A stretch of DNA of 42,167 nt, taken from contig JAKAKJ010000031.1 of assembly GCA_021824575.1 (NCBI GenBank), forward strand, positions 1 through 42,167, given 5' to 3'. This document shows, piece after piece, positions 8,006 to 16,527 of the stretch. Below the pieces are notes generated by a model. It did no database searches, was not told the origin of the DNA, and worked only from the letters and a program-made list of their open reading frames with translations. Both the position numbers and the translations under genes were made by a program. The DNA comes from Chloroflexota bacterium. GTDB taxonomy: Bacteria; Chloroflexota; Anaerolineae; Anaerolineales; Villigracilaceae. Position 1 is the first letter of the stretch. Every line of letters starts with the position of its first letter.

Positions 8006-9448
8006 CTAATGATAAAAAATCAACGTCTTTACGCTCAACGGGACGACGCGTCCATCCATGAGCGGCGTGCCTAAATCAATATAATCGCCTTCCGATAAAC
8101 CGACTTGATCAATGACTAATAAAGAACGTTCAGGTGCAAGTCCTTTTACAGTTTGTCCCAATGCTTGAGCGTAATCGCGTTCGATGATGACAACCAGCGG
8201 TCGTTCCTTCGGCATTGTATCCGAAAATTCGCGCAGGCCGCTCGCGAGTTGTGAGAGCGAAGTATAGTCGAGCGGACGGTTTAGTTCAAGCGCAACGGCA
8301 AATGGATCAGTTGCAATGTTCACATCCCAGCGGCGCACGGCTTCGGCAATTGCCATCGAAATGGAAGCCGGTTGAAGGCTATCCTGAAGTGATGGATGAA
8401 TGACCGGAACATTTTTCATCGGCAAAATCTCGCGCTCAGCCCAAATCGTCGAACCGGATAATGTCACGGTTTGCGTGCTCGCGCCCAAAACGGTCGCTCG
8501 CAGCGTTTCGGATGGACGCTCAATTTCATACGAGTTCAACACCGCGTGTTGCCGCATTGATTCAGCCAGTAACGGACCAACATCATCGTGAATGGTCGCG
8601 TCGGCGACTGAATTAATTTTGATTGGATTGTAATAATAATGTCCGATGCCGCCCGAAAACATCAGCACGGTGCCTTTGCCCGAAACAGCGGGCGGCGTGA
8701 GATAAACTTTTTGTGCAAGCGGTGATGATGTGCCTTCGATCAATTCGACAACCAGATCAGCCATGCGATTCGTGAAGCGGCGCAAATCATCGAGCGATGG
8801 ACTTGCCCCGACTTCAAGTTGGATTCCCAAATCGTTCAAGATGTTTTTTGCTGGCTCCGCGATGTGACGGATTTTTCCGCTTCCGTGCTCGACCTCGAGG
8901 ATACGTCCGCCAAAATTCATCGCCGCGCCGCTGATGTAGTTTCCGTTTTCAAACGTGACGCTGTTGGCGCTTCCGCCGCCGATGTCAACATTCGTGACGC
9001 TCGCGTAATGTGTTTGCGAATAAAGCGCCGCGCCCGCGCCTTTGCCTGCGATGAGACTTTCCACATTTGGCCCGGCCACGCTGACAACAAATTCACCGGC
9101 CAATCCCGAAAGTGCGCGCAGAATTTCATCAGCATTCTTTTTCTTGGCTGTCTCGCCTGTGATGATGACCGCGCCCGTTTCGACTTGTTTCGGATCAACA
9201 TTCGCCGCGGCATATTCGCGCCGCACGATTTCGTTGAGCTTATCTGCGTCAACGGTTTCATAATCTTTGAGTGGAGTGAAAACAATCGGGCTTTGGTAGA
9301 TCACAGCGCGGTCGGTGATGTTGATGCGCGGAATTTGTCCGGGCCGCGAAACATCGGTGAGACTCAGGCGCGAAAAGACAATCTGCGTGGTGGTGGTTCC
9401 CACATCCACGCCCACGGAAAGCAGATCGCGCGCCTCGTTGTCTGCCAT
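8006..9448 (-). CDS. eutA: EutA, ethanolamine ammonia-lyase reactivating factor
   Basis: EutA is an actin/Hsp70-fold ATPase that exchanges damaged cobalamin on inactivated EutBC for intact cofactor. The first phosphate loop is SVGVDVGTTTTQIVFS near the start. A second, NVDIGGGSANSVTFENG, is near residue 170, and VLMFSGGIGHYYY follows near residue 265. I chose the ATG at 9448 (M-A-D-N-E, 480 residues). An in-frame TTG at 9460 would add four residues but has no ribosome binding site, and the ATG itself has AAGG only two bases upstream, so the start is not certain. It lies directly after eutN. Confidence 0.92.
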   Translation of the reverse strand: MADNEARDLLSVGVDVGTTTTQIVFSRLSLTDVSRPGQIPRINITDRAVIYQSPIVFTPLKDYETVDADKLNEIVRREYAAANVDPKQVETGAVIITGETAKKKNADEILRALSGLAGEFVVSVAGPNVESLIAGKGAGAALYSQTHYASVTNVDIGGGSANSVTFENGNYISGAAMNFGGRILEVEHGSGKIRHIAEPAKNILNDLGIQLEVGASPSLDDLRRFTNRMADLVVELIEGTSSPLAQKVYLTPPAVSGKGTVLMFSGGIGHYYYNPIKINSVADATIHDDVGPLLAESMRQHAVLNSYEIERPSETLRATVLGASTQTVTLSGSTIWAEREILPMKNVPVIHPSLQDSLQPASISMAIAEAVRRWDVNIATDPFAVALELNRPLDYTSLSQLASGLREFSDTMPKERPLVVIIERDYAQALGQTVKGLAPERSLLVIDQVGLSEGDYIDLGTPLMDGRVVPLSVKTLIFYH

Positions 9449-9463
9449 ATCCTTGTGCAATGA

Positions 9464-9754
9464 TTATTGTTTTTTATAAGTGAATTTCCCACCCGATTCG
9501 AGCGAGTCGATCACACCGACAATGACCGAATCGACCGACGCGTTTTGGGTGAGTCCGGTATAACGGGCGGACGAGCCTTCGGTAACGATCACCAGATCGC
9601 CCGTCCCCGCGCTGACCGTATCTACTGCGATATAAGGTTCGCCGGTTGGCTTGCCTTCCGTATCCGCCGGACGAACGATCAGTAACTTGCGTCCACGCAA
9701 AGCTTCGTCCTTGATGGTTGAAACGGTCGAACCAATGACAAGTGCAATTCGCAT
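9464..9754 (-). CDS. eutN: EutN/CcmL-type BMC-P pentameric vertex protein
   Basis: The family sequence begins MRIALVIGSTVSTIKDEALRG, so the start is at 9754 with GTGAGG just upstream, giving 96 residues. The longer reading back to 9871 is not supported. Other family features are KLLIVRPADTEGKPTGEPYIAVDTVSAGTGDLVIVTEGSSAR and the C-terminal DSVIVGVID. BMC-P proteins form pentamers that cap the vertices of the polyhedral shell. It is the first gene of the operon, about 70 bases downstream of a candidate promoter. Confidence 0.95.
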   Translation of the reverse strand: MRIALVIGSTVSTIKDEALRGRKLLIVRPADTEGKPTGEPYIAVDTVSAGTGDLVIVTEGSSARYTGLTQNASVDSVIVGVIDSLESGGKFTYKKQ

Positions 9755-9827
9755 GATGGCCTCACAGATTTCAATGGGTTGTTGTGAAATCTTTTGGAAT
9801 GGAACATGAACGAGCTGGTCTTTTCTG

Positions 9828-9856
9828 ATTGTACAGGATGAACGATATTTGAGCAA
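9828..9856 (-). promoter_or_regulatory. Candidate promoter of the eut operon
   Basis: On the minus strand TTGCTC (9851-9856) and TACAAT (9828-9833) are separated by exactly 17 bases. The -10 matches the sigma-70 consensus at five of six positions, the -35 at only three. It sits in the 166-base gap between the MFS gene and eutN. No two-component antiterminator element or EutR-type site was recognised there. Confidence 0.45.
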
Positions 9857-9920
9857 ATCCGGGGTATTCATTTTTGGGAAACATCGGCATCGTTGTTCAG
9901 ACCAATTCTTTTTGCAGGAA

Positions 9921-11156
9921 TTAGTCCTTCATCTTCAATAACGCCGCTGCCATGAGAAGCCCACAGGCCGCAGACAGTATGAACATCAAATGGAATCCGG
10001 ATGCGTCTGCAATCCATCCGCCGATAACGGGCGCGAGAATCGTCGCCGGCGCGGGAATTGTGTTTGCCAGCCCGATATAAATCGGGCGGTCCTCCGGCTT
10101 CTCGGCAAAGCTGACACTGAATGCCAGCGGGATCGTCCAAATGGCGACGGTGGCTACGGCTTGCAAAAGAAAGATCGCATAAAACCATTCAGAAGATGAT
10201 GCGAACCACGCGAGGAACGCGCTCAACGACGCGCCCAACGCACCGAGCGCCATCACACCGCGATGACTCCAGTGGTCGCCCCAACGTCCCATCAACGGGC
10301 TTAAAACAATTTGCCCGATCAAGAGCAGCGAAACCAGGATACTGGCCGCGGCGTCGCTCATCCCGAATCGTCCGACCGCGTAAATGATGTAAAACGAAAA
10401 AGCCATCCCGGCAAATTGACTGAGAACGCGCACAAAAAGGAACATCCGAAAATTTGGATCGCTTCGCAAAATCGCAAGCGATTTCTTCAGGAATGCGGAG
10501 ACTTGTTCTCTTTCCTTTGGTTGTGATTCCGGTTCGCGCGTCTGTGAGAGAAAAACAAATGAAACGGCCATCCATAAAAACGTCAGCGCAAAGCAAAGGC
10601 TGAAGTTCAATGGCCCCGCTACTTTGTCCAGAATCAGACCCGCCAAAATCGCGGAGAGTCCCGCCATGCCGTTATACGCGGCAGATTGCGTGCCGAAAAA
10701 TGTTCCGTGCAATTCAACCGGCATCACTTTCGAAACCATACTGGTCCACGGATTGGCCGCCAGCCCCGCGCCAAATCCCTGCCAGACCAACATCATGAAA
10801 GTCAGTGCCAGTGCGACTTCTTTTGTCACTTGCGGTGAAATGAACGCCACGATTGCCAATCCCAGATAGGGGACGCGTTCGTGAATCGTCATCAGCAAAA
10901 CAAGAGGCTTGTAGCGCTTCATCCCGGACATCCAGCCGGCGGTGAGCAATTGCGGCAGTTGCCAGCCGATGTTGTGAACCGCGGGAACCAGTCCAACGAG
11001 AAGCGCGGAATCTGTCAGATGATGAACGAAGAGGGGAATGACTGCGGCGAACGAAGCGAAGCCAACGCCGAAACCGAAAAAGCCGCCATCGAACATGCCG
11101 ATGATGAAATTGAATCGCAAATGTTTGCGGATGAAGGCTTCGGCGTTGGGCGGCAT
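9921..11156 (-). CDS. MFS transporter, 12 membrane helices
   Basis: A 411-residue major facilitator with two six-helix halves. Motif-like segments include GFGVGFASFAAVIPLFVHHL in helix 1, MGRWGDHWSHRGVMALGAL at the loop between helices 8 and 9, and a central charged loop (SQTREPESQPKEREQ, about 206-220). The substrate is unknown; the sequence is of the type annotated as putative drug or sugar efflux permeases. It is divergent from the TetR gene, with only 87 bases between start codons. A shared operator at 11204-11227 could control it. It ends 166 bases upstream of eutN on the same strand, so read-through into the eut operon is possible. Confidence 0.85.
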   Translation of the reverse strand: MPPNAEAFIRKHLRFNFIIGMFDGGFFGFGVGFASFAAVIPLFVHHLTDSALLVGLVPAVHNIGWQLPQLLTAGWMSGMKRYKPLVLLMTIHERVPYLGLAIVAFISPQVTKEVALALTFMMLVWQGFGAGLAANPWTSMVSKVMPVELHGTFFGTQSAAYNGMAGLSAILAGLILDKVAGPLNFSLCFALTFLWMAVSFVFLSQTREPESQPKEREQVSAFLKKSLAILRSDPNFRMFLFVRVLSQFAGMAFSFYIIYAVGRFGMSDAAASILVSLLLIGQIVLSPLMGRWGDHWSHRGVMALGALGASLSAFLAWFASSSEWFYAIFLLQAVATVAIWTIPLAFSVSFAEKPEDRPIYIGLANTIPAPATILAPVIGGWIADASGFHLMFILSAACGLLMAAALLKMKD

Positions 11157-11173
11157 AAAATGAATTCTATCAC

Positions 11174-11202
11174 TTGACAGATTCGCTTTCGCTGCCTACA
11201 AT
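11174..11202 (+). promoter_or_regulatory. Near-consensus sigma-70 promoter of the TetR-ABC operon
   Basis: TTGACA (11174-11179) and TACAAT (11197-11202) are separated by 17 bases. The start of transcription would fall near 11209, inside the palindrome at 11204-11227. That layout is typical of an autorepressed TetR gene. Confidence 0.75.
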
Positions 11203-11203
11203 C

Positions 11204-11227
11204 AAAAATGAACGTTCGTTCATTTTT
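11204..11227. promoter_or_regulatory. Perfect inverted-repeat operator, probably for the TetR regulator
   Basis: AAAAATGAACG (11204-11214), a TT spacer, and CGTTCATTTTT (11217-11227) form a perfect 11 bp inverted repeat. It covers the predicted start of transcription between the divergent MFS and TetR genes. TetR dimers bind palindromes of this size, so it is the most likely binding site of the adjacent regulator. Confidence 0.7.
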
Positions 11228-11243
11228 GGAGAAATGTTTTTTC

Positions 11244-11849
11244 ATGGTCGAAGAATCGGTTTCAAAAGGCGAGCGGACGCGGCGGGCAATTCTCGACGCC
11301 GCGTATAGCCTGATCATCGAACAGGGTTACGCCGCCACATCCATGCGTCAAATTGCTGAACAGACCGGGATTGCGTTGGGTGGAATCTACAATCATTTTT
11401 CGTCGAAGGAGGAAGTCTTTCAAGCCATCATTGAAGAGCGGCATCCGTTCTTTCAAATTATTCCAATACTCAATACTGTTGAAGGAAAAACTGTCGAGGA
11501 GTTTGTCCGCAACGCGGCTCACTCACTTGTCACCGAACTTGGACATCACCCTGATTTTCTGAATCTGATGCTGACCGAAATCGTGGAATTCAAAAGTCGT
11601 CACGTCTCTGCGGTCTTTGATAAATTTCTCCCGATGATCCTGCCGCTTGCGGAGCGGATGGGAAATCTGGATGGCAACTTGCAGCGCATTCCACCGCCGG
11701 TATTATTGCGTGCTTTTCTGGGTATGTTCTTTTCCTATTACATCACCGAGATTTTAATTGGCCGCGCCATGCCGCGGGAAATGAAAACCAATGCGCTCGA
11801 TTATTTTGTGGATATATTTTTGCATGGAGCTTTAAAGGAGATCAAATGA
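11244..11849 (+). CDS. TetR/AcrR family transcriptional regulator
   Basis: The N-terminal helix-turn-helix is clear: TRRAILDAAYSLIIEQGYAATSMRQIAEQTGIALGGIYNHFSSKEEVFQAIIEE. The remaining 130 residues form the variable ligand-binding domain. I place the start at 11244 (M-V-E-E-S, 201 residues). The earlier ATG at 11208 lies inside the operator and at the predicted transcription start, without a ribosome binding site, whereas GGAG is at 11228-11231. The last codons overlap the ABC permease start by four bases. It probably represses its own operon, and perhaps the MFS gene, until a ligand binds. Confidence 0.9.
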   Translation: MVEESVSKGERTRRAILDAAYSLIIEQGYAATSMRQIAEQTGIALGGIYNHFSSKEEVFQAIIEERHPFFQIIPILNTVEGKTVEEFVRNAAHSLVTELGHHPDFLNLMLTEIVEFKSRHVSAVFDKFLPMILPLAERMGNLDGNLQRIPPPVLLRAFLGMFFSYYITEILIGRAMPREMKTNALDYFVDIFLHGALKEIK

Positions 11850-12973
11850 CATTGCGACTTGCTTCGATCATTCGCAAGGAATTCATTCAAATCCTGCGCG
11901 ACCCGCGCACGCTGATTATGACATTGATCATGCCCATCATGCAATTGTTCCTGTTGGGTTACGCGGCGACAACGGATATCAAGAACATTCCGATTGCGGT
12001 CTGGGATCAGAGCCGCTCACCGCAATCCCGCGCGTTGCTGGATGCCTTCCGTTCGGCGAATTATTTTACGATTGAATATGAAGTCGGATCACAGCAGGAT
12101 ATCCGAACGTTGATCGAGGATGGAAAAATCCGCGCAGCGCTGATCATTCCTCCGGATTATTCGCAGCAATTGATCGAGAATGATGCTCAGGTCCTGGTAA
12201 TTCTGGATGGTTCGGACGCCACCAGCGGATCAACAGCTTTATCCGCATCGCAACTGATTGGGCAGGCGTATGCCACCAAGATCATGACTGAAGACGCGTC
12301 GCGGCTCGGGCGCGGATCGGCGGTAGCGCCACCCGTGCAGTTTCTTACGCAGGTTTGGTACAACCCCGATTTGGTCAGCGCTTATTTCATGATCCCGGCT
12401 GTCATTGGGATCATCCTGTATGTAATTTCCACGATGCTGACAGCCACAACTATTGTCCGCGAACGCGAACGCGGCACGATCGAGCAGTTGATCGTCACAC
12501 CCATCCGCTCATGGGAACTTGTGGTTGGCAAAATTCTGCCGTATGTGGTGCTTGCCTTTCTCGATACCTTCGAAGTCCTGATCCTTGGACACTATTGGTT
12601 TGGCGTTCCTGTGCGCGGCAGTCTTGCTTTGATTTTGGAGACATCAGGACTGCTCCTGCTTTCCAGCCTCGGTATTGGTTTGTTTGCATCAACCGTTGCC
12701 AACACACAACAGGAAGCCATGCTCACGGTCTGGATGACACTTTTGCCCTCCATCTTCCTTTCGGGTTTTTTCTTTCCTCTCGAAGCCATGCCGCCATTTC
12801 TGCAGGCTTTTGCCTATATCATTCCTTTGCGCTATTACCTGATTGTCATTCGTGCGTTGTTAATAAAGGGCGTCGGCGCATCTTCCATTCAAGGTGAGAT
12901 CATTGCCCTGGCCGTCTTTGGCATCATCATCATGGGCATAGCTTCCCTGCGTTTCCGCAAGAGACTCGATTAG
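11846..12973 (+). CDS. ABC-2 type efflux permease
   Basis: A 375-residue membrane subunit. It has a first helix in LIMPIMQLFLLGYAATTDI, a large external domain (about 45-175), then five helices. The family motif RERERGTIEQLIVTPIRSWELVVGKILPY follows helix 2. This is the YhhJ/YbhR/YbhS type, which exports hydrophobic drugs or polymers. There is one permease gene but two ATPase genes, so it may work as a homodimer with a heterodimeric ATPase. It overlaps the TetR gene and is followed after 12 bases by the first ATPase. Confidence 0.9.
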   Translation: MTLRLASIIRKEFIQILRDPRTLIMTLIMPIMQLFLLGYAATTDIKNIPIAVWDQSRSPQSRALLDAFRSANYFTIEYEVGSQQDIRTLIEDGKIRAALIIPPDYSQQLIENDAQVLVILDGSDATSGSTALSASQLIGQAYATKIMTEDASRLGRGSAVAPPVQFLTQVWYNPDLVSAYFMIPAVIGIILYVISTMLTATTIVRERERGTIEQLIVTPIRSWELVVGKILPYVVLAFLDTFEVLILGHYWFGVPVRGSLALILETSGLLLLSSLGIGLFASTVANTQQEAMLTVWMTLLPSIFLSGFFFPLEAMPPFLQAFAYIIPLRYYLIVIRALLIKGVGASSIQGEIIALAVFGIIIMGIASLRFRKRLD

Positions 12974-12985
12974 GCTTTCAGTGCT

Positions 12986-13996
12986 ATGGATGATATCAAT
13001 CTGATCGAAGCAAAGAATCTATACCGACACTTCGGCGCAACGCGCGCGGTGGACGGTGTTTCAATCAGCGTCAAAGCGGGCGAGATTTATGGTTTGGTTG
13101 GCTCGGATGGCGCAGGCAAGACCACAACCATGCGTCTTATCGTCGGCGCATTACTACCGAATTCTGGCGAAATAACCGTCTGCGGTTACGATGTAAGGAA
13201 ACATACCGAAGATGCGCGTTCCCAGCTTGGTTACCTTTCTCAACGCTTTTCTTTGTATGAAGATTTGACCGTCCTTGAAAATATTCGTTTCTTCGCGGAA
13301 GTGCGAGGATTGAAATCGAATGAGTGGTATCCGCGTTCGATGGAAATCCTCGAATTCGTTGGACTGGCAAATTTCGCCACGCGCCGCGCGGGTCAGCTTT
13401 CGGGCGGCATGAAACAAAAATTGGGATTGGCTTCGGCACTGGTCACGCGTCCGCGTGTGCTGCTGCTCGATGAACCAACAACCGGCGTTGATCCGGTAAC
13501 GCGCCAGGATTTTTGGCAGTTGCTGATTCAAATTACATCTACCCCCCTCGCCCCAAATTTGCCATCACCCCTTCACTCCTCTCCTAACATTGGGAGTGGG
13601 GATGGGGGCGAGGGGGCTGTAGCCGTTCTTATCTCTACGCCCTATATGGACGAAGCTGCGCGCTGCAACCGCGTTGGATTCATGCGACATGGAAAAATTA
13701 TTGCAGAGGGTACGCCGTCGCAACTCCGTTCGCGGCTCACAGATCGAGTCATCGAATTGCGCGGGTCGCCGCTCAAACTTCTTCGTCGCATTGCGCAAGA
13801 AGATTTGGATGTGGAAGATGTGCGCGCCTTCGGAGACCGCCTGCATTTGCGCGTCAGAGAAGGGAAGGCTGATTTAGTGGCGAGCCGCTTGCCGTCCGCG
13901 ATACGAAGCGAAGGCGGAAATGTGGATGGTATTCGCGTCATCCCGGCTGTGCTCGAAGATGTCTTCATTGAATTGTCGGAGCAATCGTATGAGTGA
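12986..13996 (+). CDS. ABC transporter ATPase 1, with in-frame palindromic insertion
   Basis: The core motifs are present: Walker A GSDGAGKTTTM, signature LSGGMKQKLGLA and Walker B VLLLDEPTTGVDP. Compared with the next gene, about 27 residues (STPLAPNLPSPLHS... to EGAV) are inserted between the D-loop helix and the last core strand. They are encoded by a GC-rich palindrome at 13542-13616. The H-loop reads STPYMDEA, with proline where ATPase 2 has histidine (TTHYMDEA). One degenerate site is common in asymmetric ABC pairs, so this subunit may be largely structural. The total of 336 residues is slightly long for the family. It overlaps ATPase 2 by eight bases. Confidence 0.88.
   Translation: MDDINLIEAKNLYRHFGATRAVDGVSISVKAGEIYGLVGSDGAGKTTTMRLIVGALLPNSGEITVCGYDVRKHTEDARSQLGYLSQRFSLYEDLTVLENIRFFAEVRGLKSNEWYPRSMEILEFVGLANFATRRAGQLSGGMKQKLGLASALVTRPRVLLLDEPTTGVDPVTRQDFWQLLIQITSTPLAPNLPSPLHSSPNIGSGDGGEGAVAVLISTPYMDEAARCNRVGFMRHGKIIAEGTPSQLRSRLTDRVIELRGSPLKLLRRIAQEDLDVEDVRAFGDRLHLRVREGKADLVASRLPSAIRSEGGNVDGIRVIPAVLEDVFIELSEQSYE
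13542..13616. repeat. GC-rich palindromic repeat inserted in a coding region
   Basis: Outer arms CCCCCTCGCCCC (left, from 13543) and GGGGGCGAGGGGG (13604-13616) pair over about 12 bases. Inner pyrimidine and purine tracts (CACTCCTCTCC and GGGAGTGGGG) can pair as well. The insertion keeps the reading frame. It resembles the repeat-like arm in the RNase P RNA at 30102-30142. Confidence 0.7.
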
Positions 13997-14897
13997 TGCT
14001 GTCGTACGCGTCGAAAATCTCACGCGCCGCTTCGGTGAATTCATCGCGGTGGATCACGTCAATTTTGAAGTGAATGCAGGTGAGGTTGTTGGTTATCTCG
14101 GCCCAAACGGTTCGGGTAAGACCACAACCATCCGCATGTTGCTCGGGTTGCTCGCGCCAAGTGACGGCAAAGCGACTGTGCTGGGCTTCGACGCGTTCCG
14201 TCAAAGCGAAGAGGTGCGTGCCCGCGCCGGATACATGTCGCAAAAGTTTGCGCTGTATGACGATTTGACTGTGATGGAGAATTTGGTTTTCTACGGCGGC
14301 GTGTACGGCATTCGGGATAAAGGACGCATCAGAGAGACCATTGAACTGGTCGGACTCAACGGGCATGAGTCCACGCTGACGCGCTCACTCTCCGCAGGCT
14401 GGCGTCAACGGCTGGCGTTGGGTATCGCGGTCGTGCATCAACCGAAATTGCTTTTCCTCGACGAGCCGACCTCAGGCGTTGATCCCACCGCCCGCCGCGC
14501 GTTTTGGGATTTGATCTATAACATGGCTGAAAGTGGCGTGACGATTTTGGTCACCACGCATTACATGGACGAAGCCGAATATTGTGAACGCGTCGGCATG
14601 ATGCGCGATGGAAAATTGCTGGCGATGGATACGCCATCCAAGTTGAAAGAAACGGTTGTCCCCGGCGATGTGTGGGAGGTCTTCGCCGAGCCATTGCAAA
14701 ACGGGTTGGCTGCCTTGCATGGCGTGAACGGCGTTCTGCGCGTCGGGTTAGCAGGCGACCATTTAAGAACGATAACAGAGAGAGGAAAGAAGAAAGAAGA
14801 CTTGCAAAAAGTGTTGAAAGATAGAGGCGTGAACGTGAGCAACGTCCTTGCAGGTGAGCCGACATTGGAGGATGTGTTTTTGTCGTTGGCGAGATGA
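13989..14897 (+). CDS. ABC transporter ATPase 2
   Basis: A complete ABC ATPase of 302 residues starting at 13989 (M-S-D-A-V), with GGAG seven bases upstream. Motifs in order are Walker A GPNGSGKTTTI, signature LSAGWRQRLALG, Walker B LLFLDEPTSGVDP and H-loop TTHYMDEAEYCERVGMM. A C-terminal regulatory part follows (about 215-302). All catalytic residues are present, so this is likely the ATP-hydrolysing half of a heterodimer with the preceding gene. The longer reading from 13920 runs through ATPase 1 and was rejected. It is the last gene of the TetR-ABC operon. Confidence 0.92.
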   Translation: MSDAVVRVENLTRRFGEFIAVDHVNFEVNAGEVVGYLGPNGSGKTTTIRMLLGLLAPSDGKATVLGFDAFRQSEEVRARAGYMSQKFALYDDLTVMENLVFYGGVYGIRDKGRIRETIELVGLNGHESTLTRSLSAGWRQRLALGIAVVHQPKLLFLDEPTSGVDPTARRAFWDLIYNMAESGVTILVTTHYMDEAEYCERVGMMRDGKLLAMDTPSKLKETVVPGDVWEVFAEPLQNGLAALHGVNGVLRVGLAGDHLRTITERGKKKEDLQKVLKDRGVNVSNVLAGEPTLEDVFLSLAR

Positions 14898-14934
14898 GGA
14901 ATCCAAAGCTGCGCGCATCTTCAAGGAATTCTGC

Positions 14935-14962
14935 TTGACAAAGTTTGGAAAATCTCTATACT
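14935..14962 (+). promoter_or_regulatory. Promoter of the kinase-receiver operon
   Basis: TTGACA (14935-14940) and TATACT (14957-14962) are separated by 16 bases and lie 37 bases before the kinase ATG. This is close to the sigma-70 consensus and suggests constitutive expression. Confidence 0.7.
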
Positions 14963-14998
14963 TGTTGATGCTGGTTATCATCCCTAATATTTCGTTCC

Positions 14999-16525
14999 AT
15001 GGGGTGCTCTATGACGGAAGAAACTTCTCCTTCGCTGGAAGAATTTTACGAATTTGATTTTCGCGAATTGCCTATTGGGGTTTATATGGTGGACGCGGAT
15101 GGACGGTTCATTGTCTGCAATAGGATGGTCCGGCAAATGCTGGGGCTTCCAGGTCAAGGAGATATCCAGGCAAATATACAAAGTTTCTATGCCGATCTCG
15201 CAGACCGTGATACCCTAATAAAAAAAGCTTTGAGCGCCGATAAAGAGGGCAGGCCTTTGGAGAGAGCGTTGATCCATTTTCGCATAAATGGCGCAGATTT
15301 ATATGTGGAAGATTATTGCAAGCCGTTGAGGAATCCGTACAGCGGAGACTTAATCGGTTTTGTTGGATGCCTCGTAGACATTACAGGTGAGTACGAGACT
15401 AAATTACGCGAGAGGGAATTGCAGCAACGAGTTGAAGAGTTAACGTTCGATATTGGCCGTATTTTGCATGCCAACACCACAACGCTGGTCATGGTCGTTC
15501 AGAGTCTAAATTCTGTTGTGCAGGCATTTGCGTCGAATCCCTTTGCAGGTGACGGAATACCTTCCGCGGAGGAGATTGAGGCCGCGTTAACAGATAGCGC
15601 CAATCGCCTGGCAGCTGCGATTGAACGTCTAATTTTGTCAGGAGATGATGAAAGGCGTTCAAAGGCCTTGCCGGAATTCAAGTGGACAATACTTGATGAA
15701 CAAGTGACTGCCTTGCGGGAATATAAACAACGAATTGCGATAATCGAGTCGCAACCTGCGGCCCTGAGGGTTGCGGCTCACTCGATTGGACAGATTTGCC
15801 AGGACATTATGCCGGGTCACTTGCCTCGCGAAGTCATCCGGGATTTGCAGCAGGCAGCCTGGCATTTGGAACGCCTTACCACCCTGATTGATGTTTTGAA
15901 AACCCGGAATGCGGTCTTGCAAATGGATTACACTCTCCAGAGTCTTCGGGAATATGTTACCGCGGATGTGCGCGAGACATCGAAAGCAACGACAGTAAGC
16001 ATAAAGTCGTTGATTGACCAGGCTGTCAGCCGACTGGCAAGCTTTGCCCAGAATTCACGCGTTGACATAAAAACCTATGAAATGGCAGACGCTTATGTAA
16101 AGGTGAACGAACGCGAGATTGTAAGGGCGTTTTCGAACTTGCTGCACAACGCGATCAAATATACTTGGAGACGCGATCAAACGAAGGCTCCATGGGTTTC
16201 CATTCAATCAAAGTTTCATGATGGAACCGTATTTGTTGAATTTGAGAACTGGGGAGTACCTATTTCGAAAGAGGAACTTGAGCAGGAACTTGTCTTCAAA
16301 TTGGGTTATCGCGGAAAATGGTCTACGGACCGCGGCCGGCTGGGTACAGGCATTGGTTTAACTGATTCGCGCCGAATTGCCCAAGCCCATGGAGGTGGAA
16401 TATCAATCGAGAGCAATCCAACGCGATATCATCATGAAGACCATAGCGATTATTTTCGACAGCCTTTCCTGACAAAGGTTACGCTTTATCTCCCGGCAGA
16501 GGGAAAACTGCAATCCAAGGAGTAG
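14999..16525 (+). CDS. PAS-domain sensor histidine kinase, cytoplasmic
   Basis: A soluble protein of 508 residues. Residues 20-130 form a PAS domain (FRELPIGVYMVDADGRFIVCNRMVRQML ... GCLVDITGEYE). A helical dimerisation region follows, with His157 in DIGRILHANTTTL as a possible phosphorylation site, although it is not a standard H-box. The C-terminal ATPase domain (about 375-505) has the N-box SNLLHNAIKY, a degenerate G1 (FENWGVPIS) and the G2 LGTGIGL. No membrane segment is seen. An ATG at 15011 behind GGGGTG is an equally good start. It is followed two bases later by a receiver gene, the probable partner. Confidence 0.85.
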   Translation: MGCSMTEETSPSLEEFYEFDFRELPIGVYMVDADGRFIVCNRMVRQMLGLPGQGDIQANIQSFYADLADRDTLIKKALSADKEGRPLERALIHFRINGADLYVEDYCKPLRNPYSGDLIGFVGCLVDITGEYETKLRERELQQRVEELTFDIGRILHANTTTLVMVVQSLNSVVQAFASNPFAGDGIPSAEEIEAALTDSANRLAAAIERLILSGDDERRSKALPEFKWTILDEQVTALREYKQRIAIIESQPAALRVAAHSIGQICQDIMPGHLPREVIRDLQQAAWHLERLTTLIDVLKTRNAVLQMDYTLQSLREYVTADVRETSKATTVSIKSLIDQAVSRLASFAQNSRVDIKTYEMADAYVKVNEREIVRAFSNLLHNAIKYTWRRDQTKAPWVSIQSKFHDGTVFVEFENWGVPISKEELEQELVFKLGYRGKWSTDRGRLGTGIGLTDSRRIAQAHGGGISIESNPTRYHHEDHSDYFRQPFLTKVTLYLPAEGKLQSKE

Positions 16526-16527
16526 AA

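Noticed and set aside
11208-11243. Earlier ATG for the TetR gene
   Set aside because: It lies inside the palindromic operator and at the predicted transcription start, and has no ribosome binding site; the family sequence starts after 11244.
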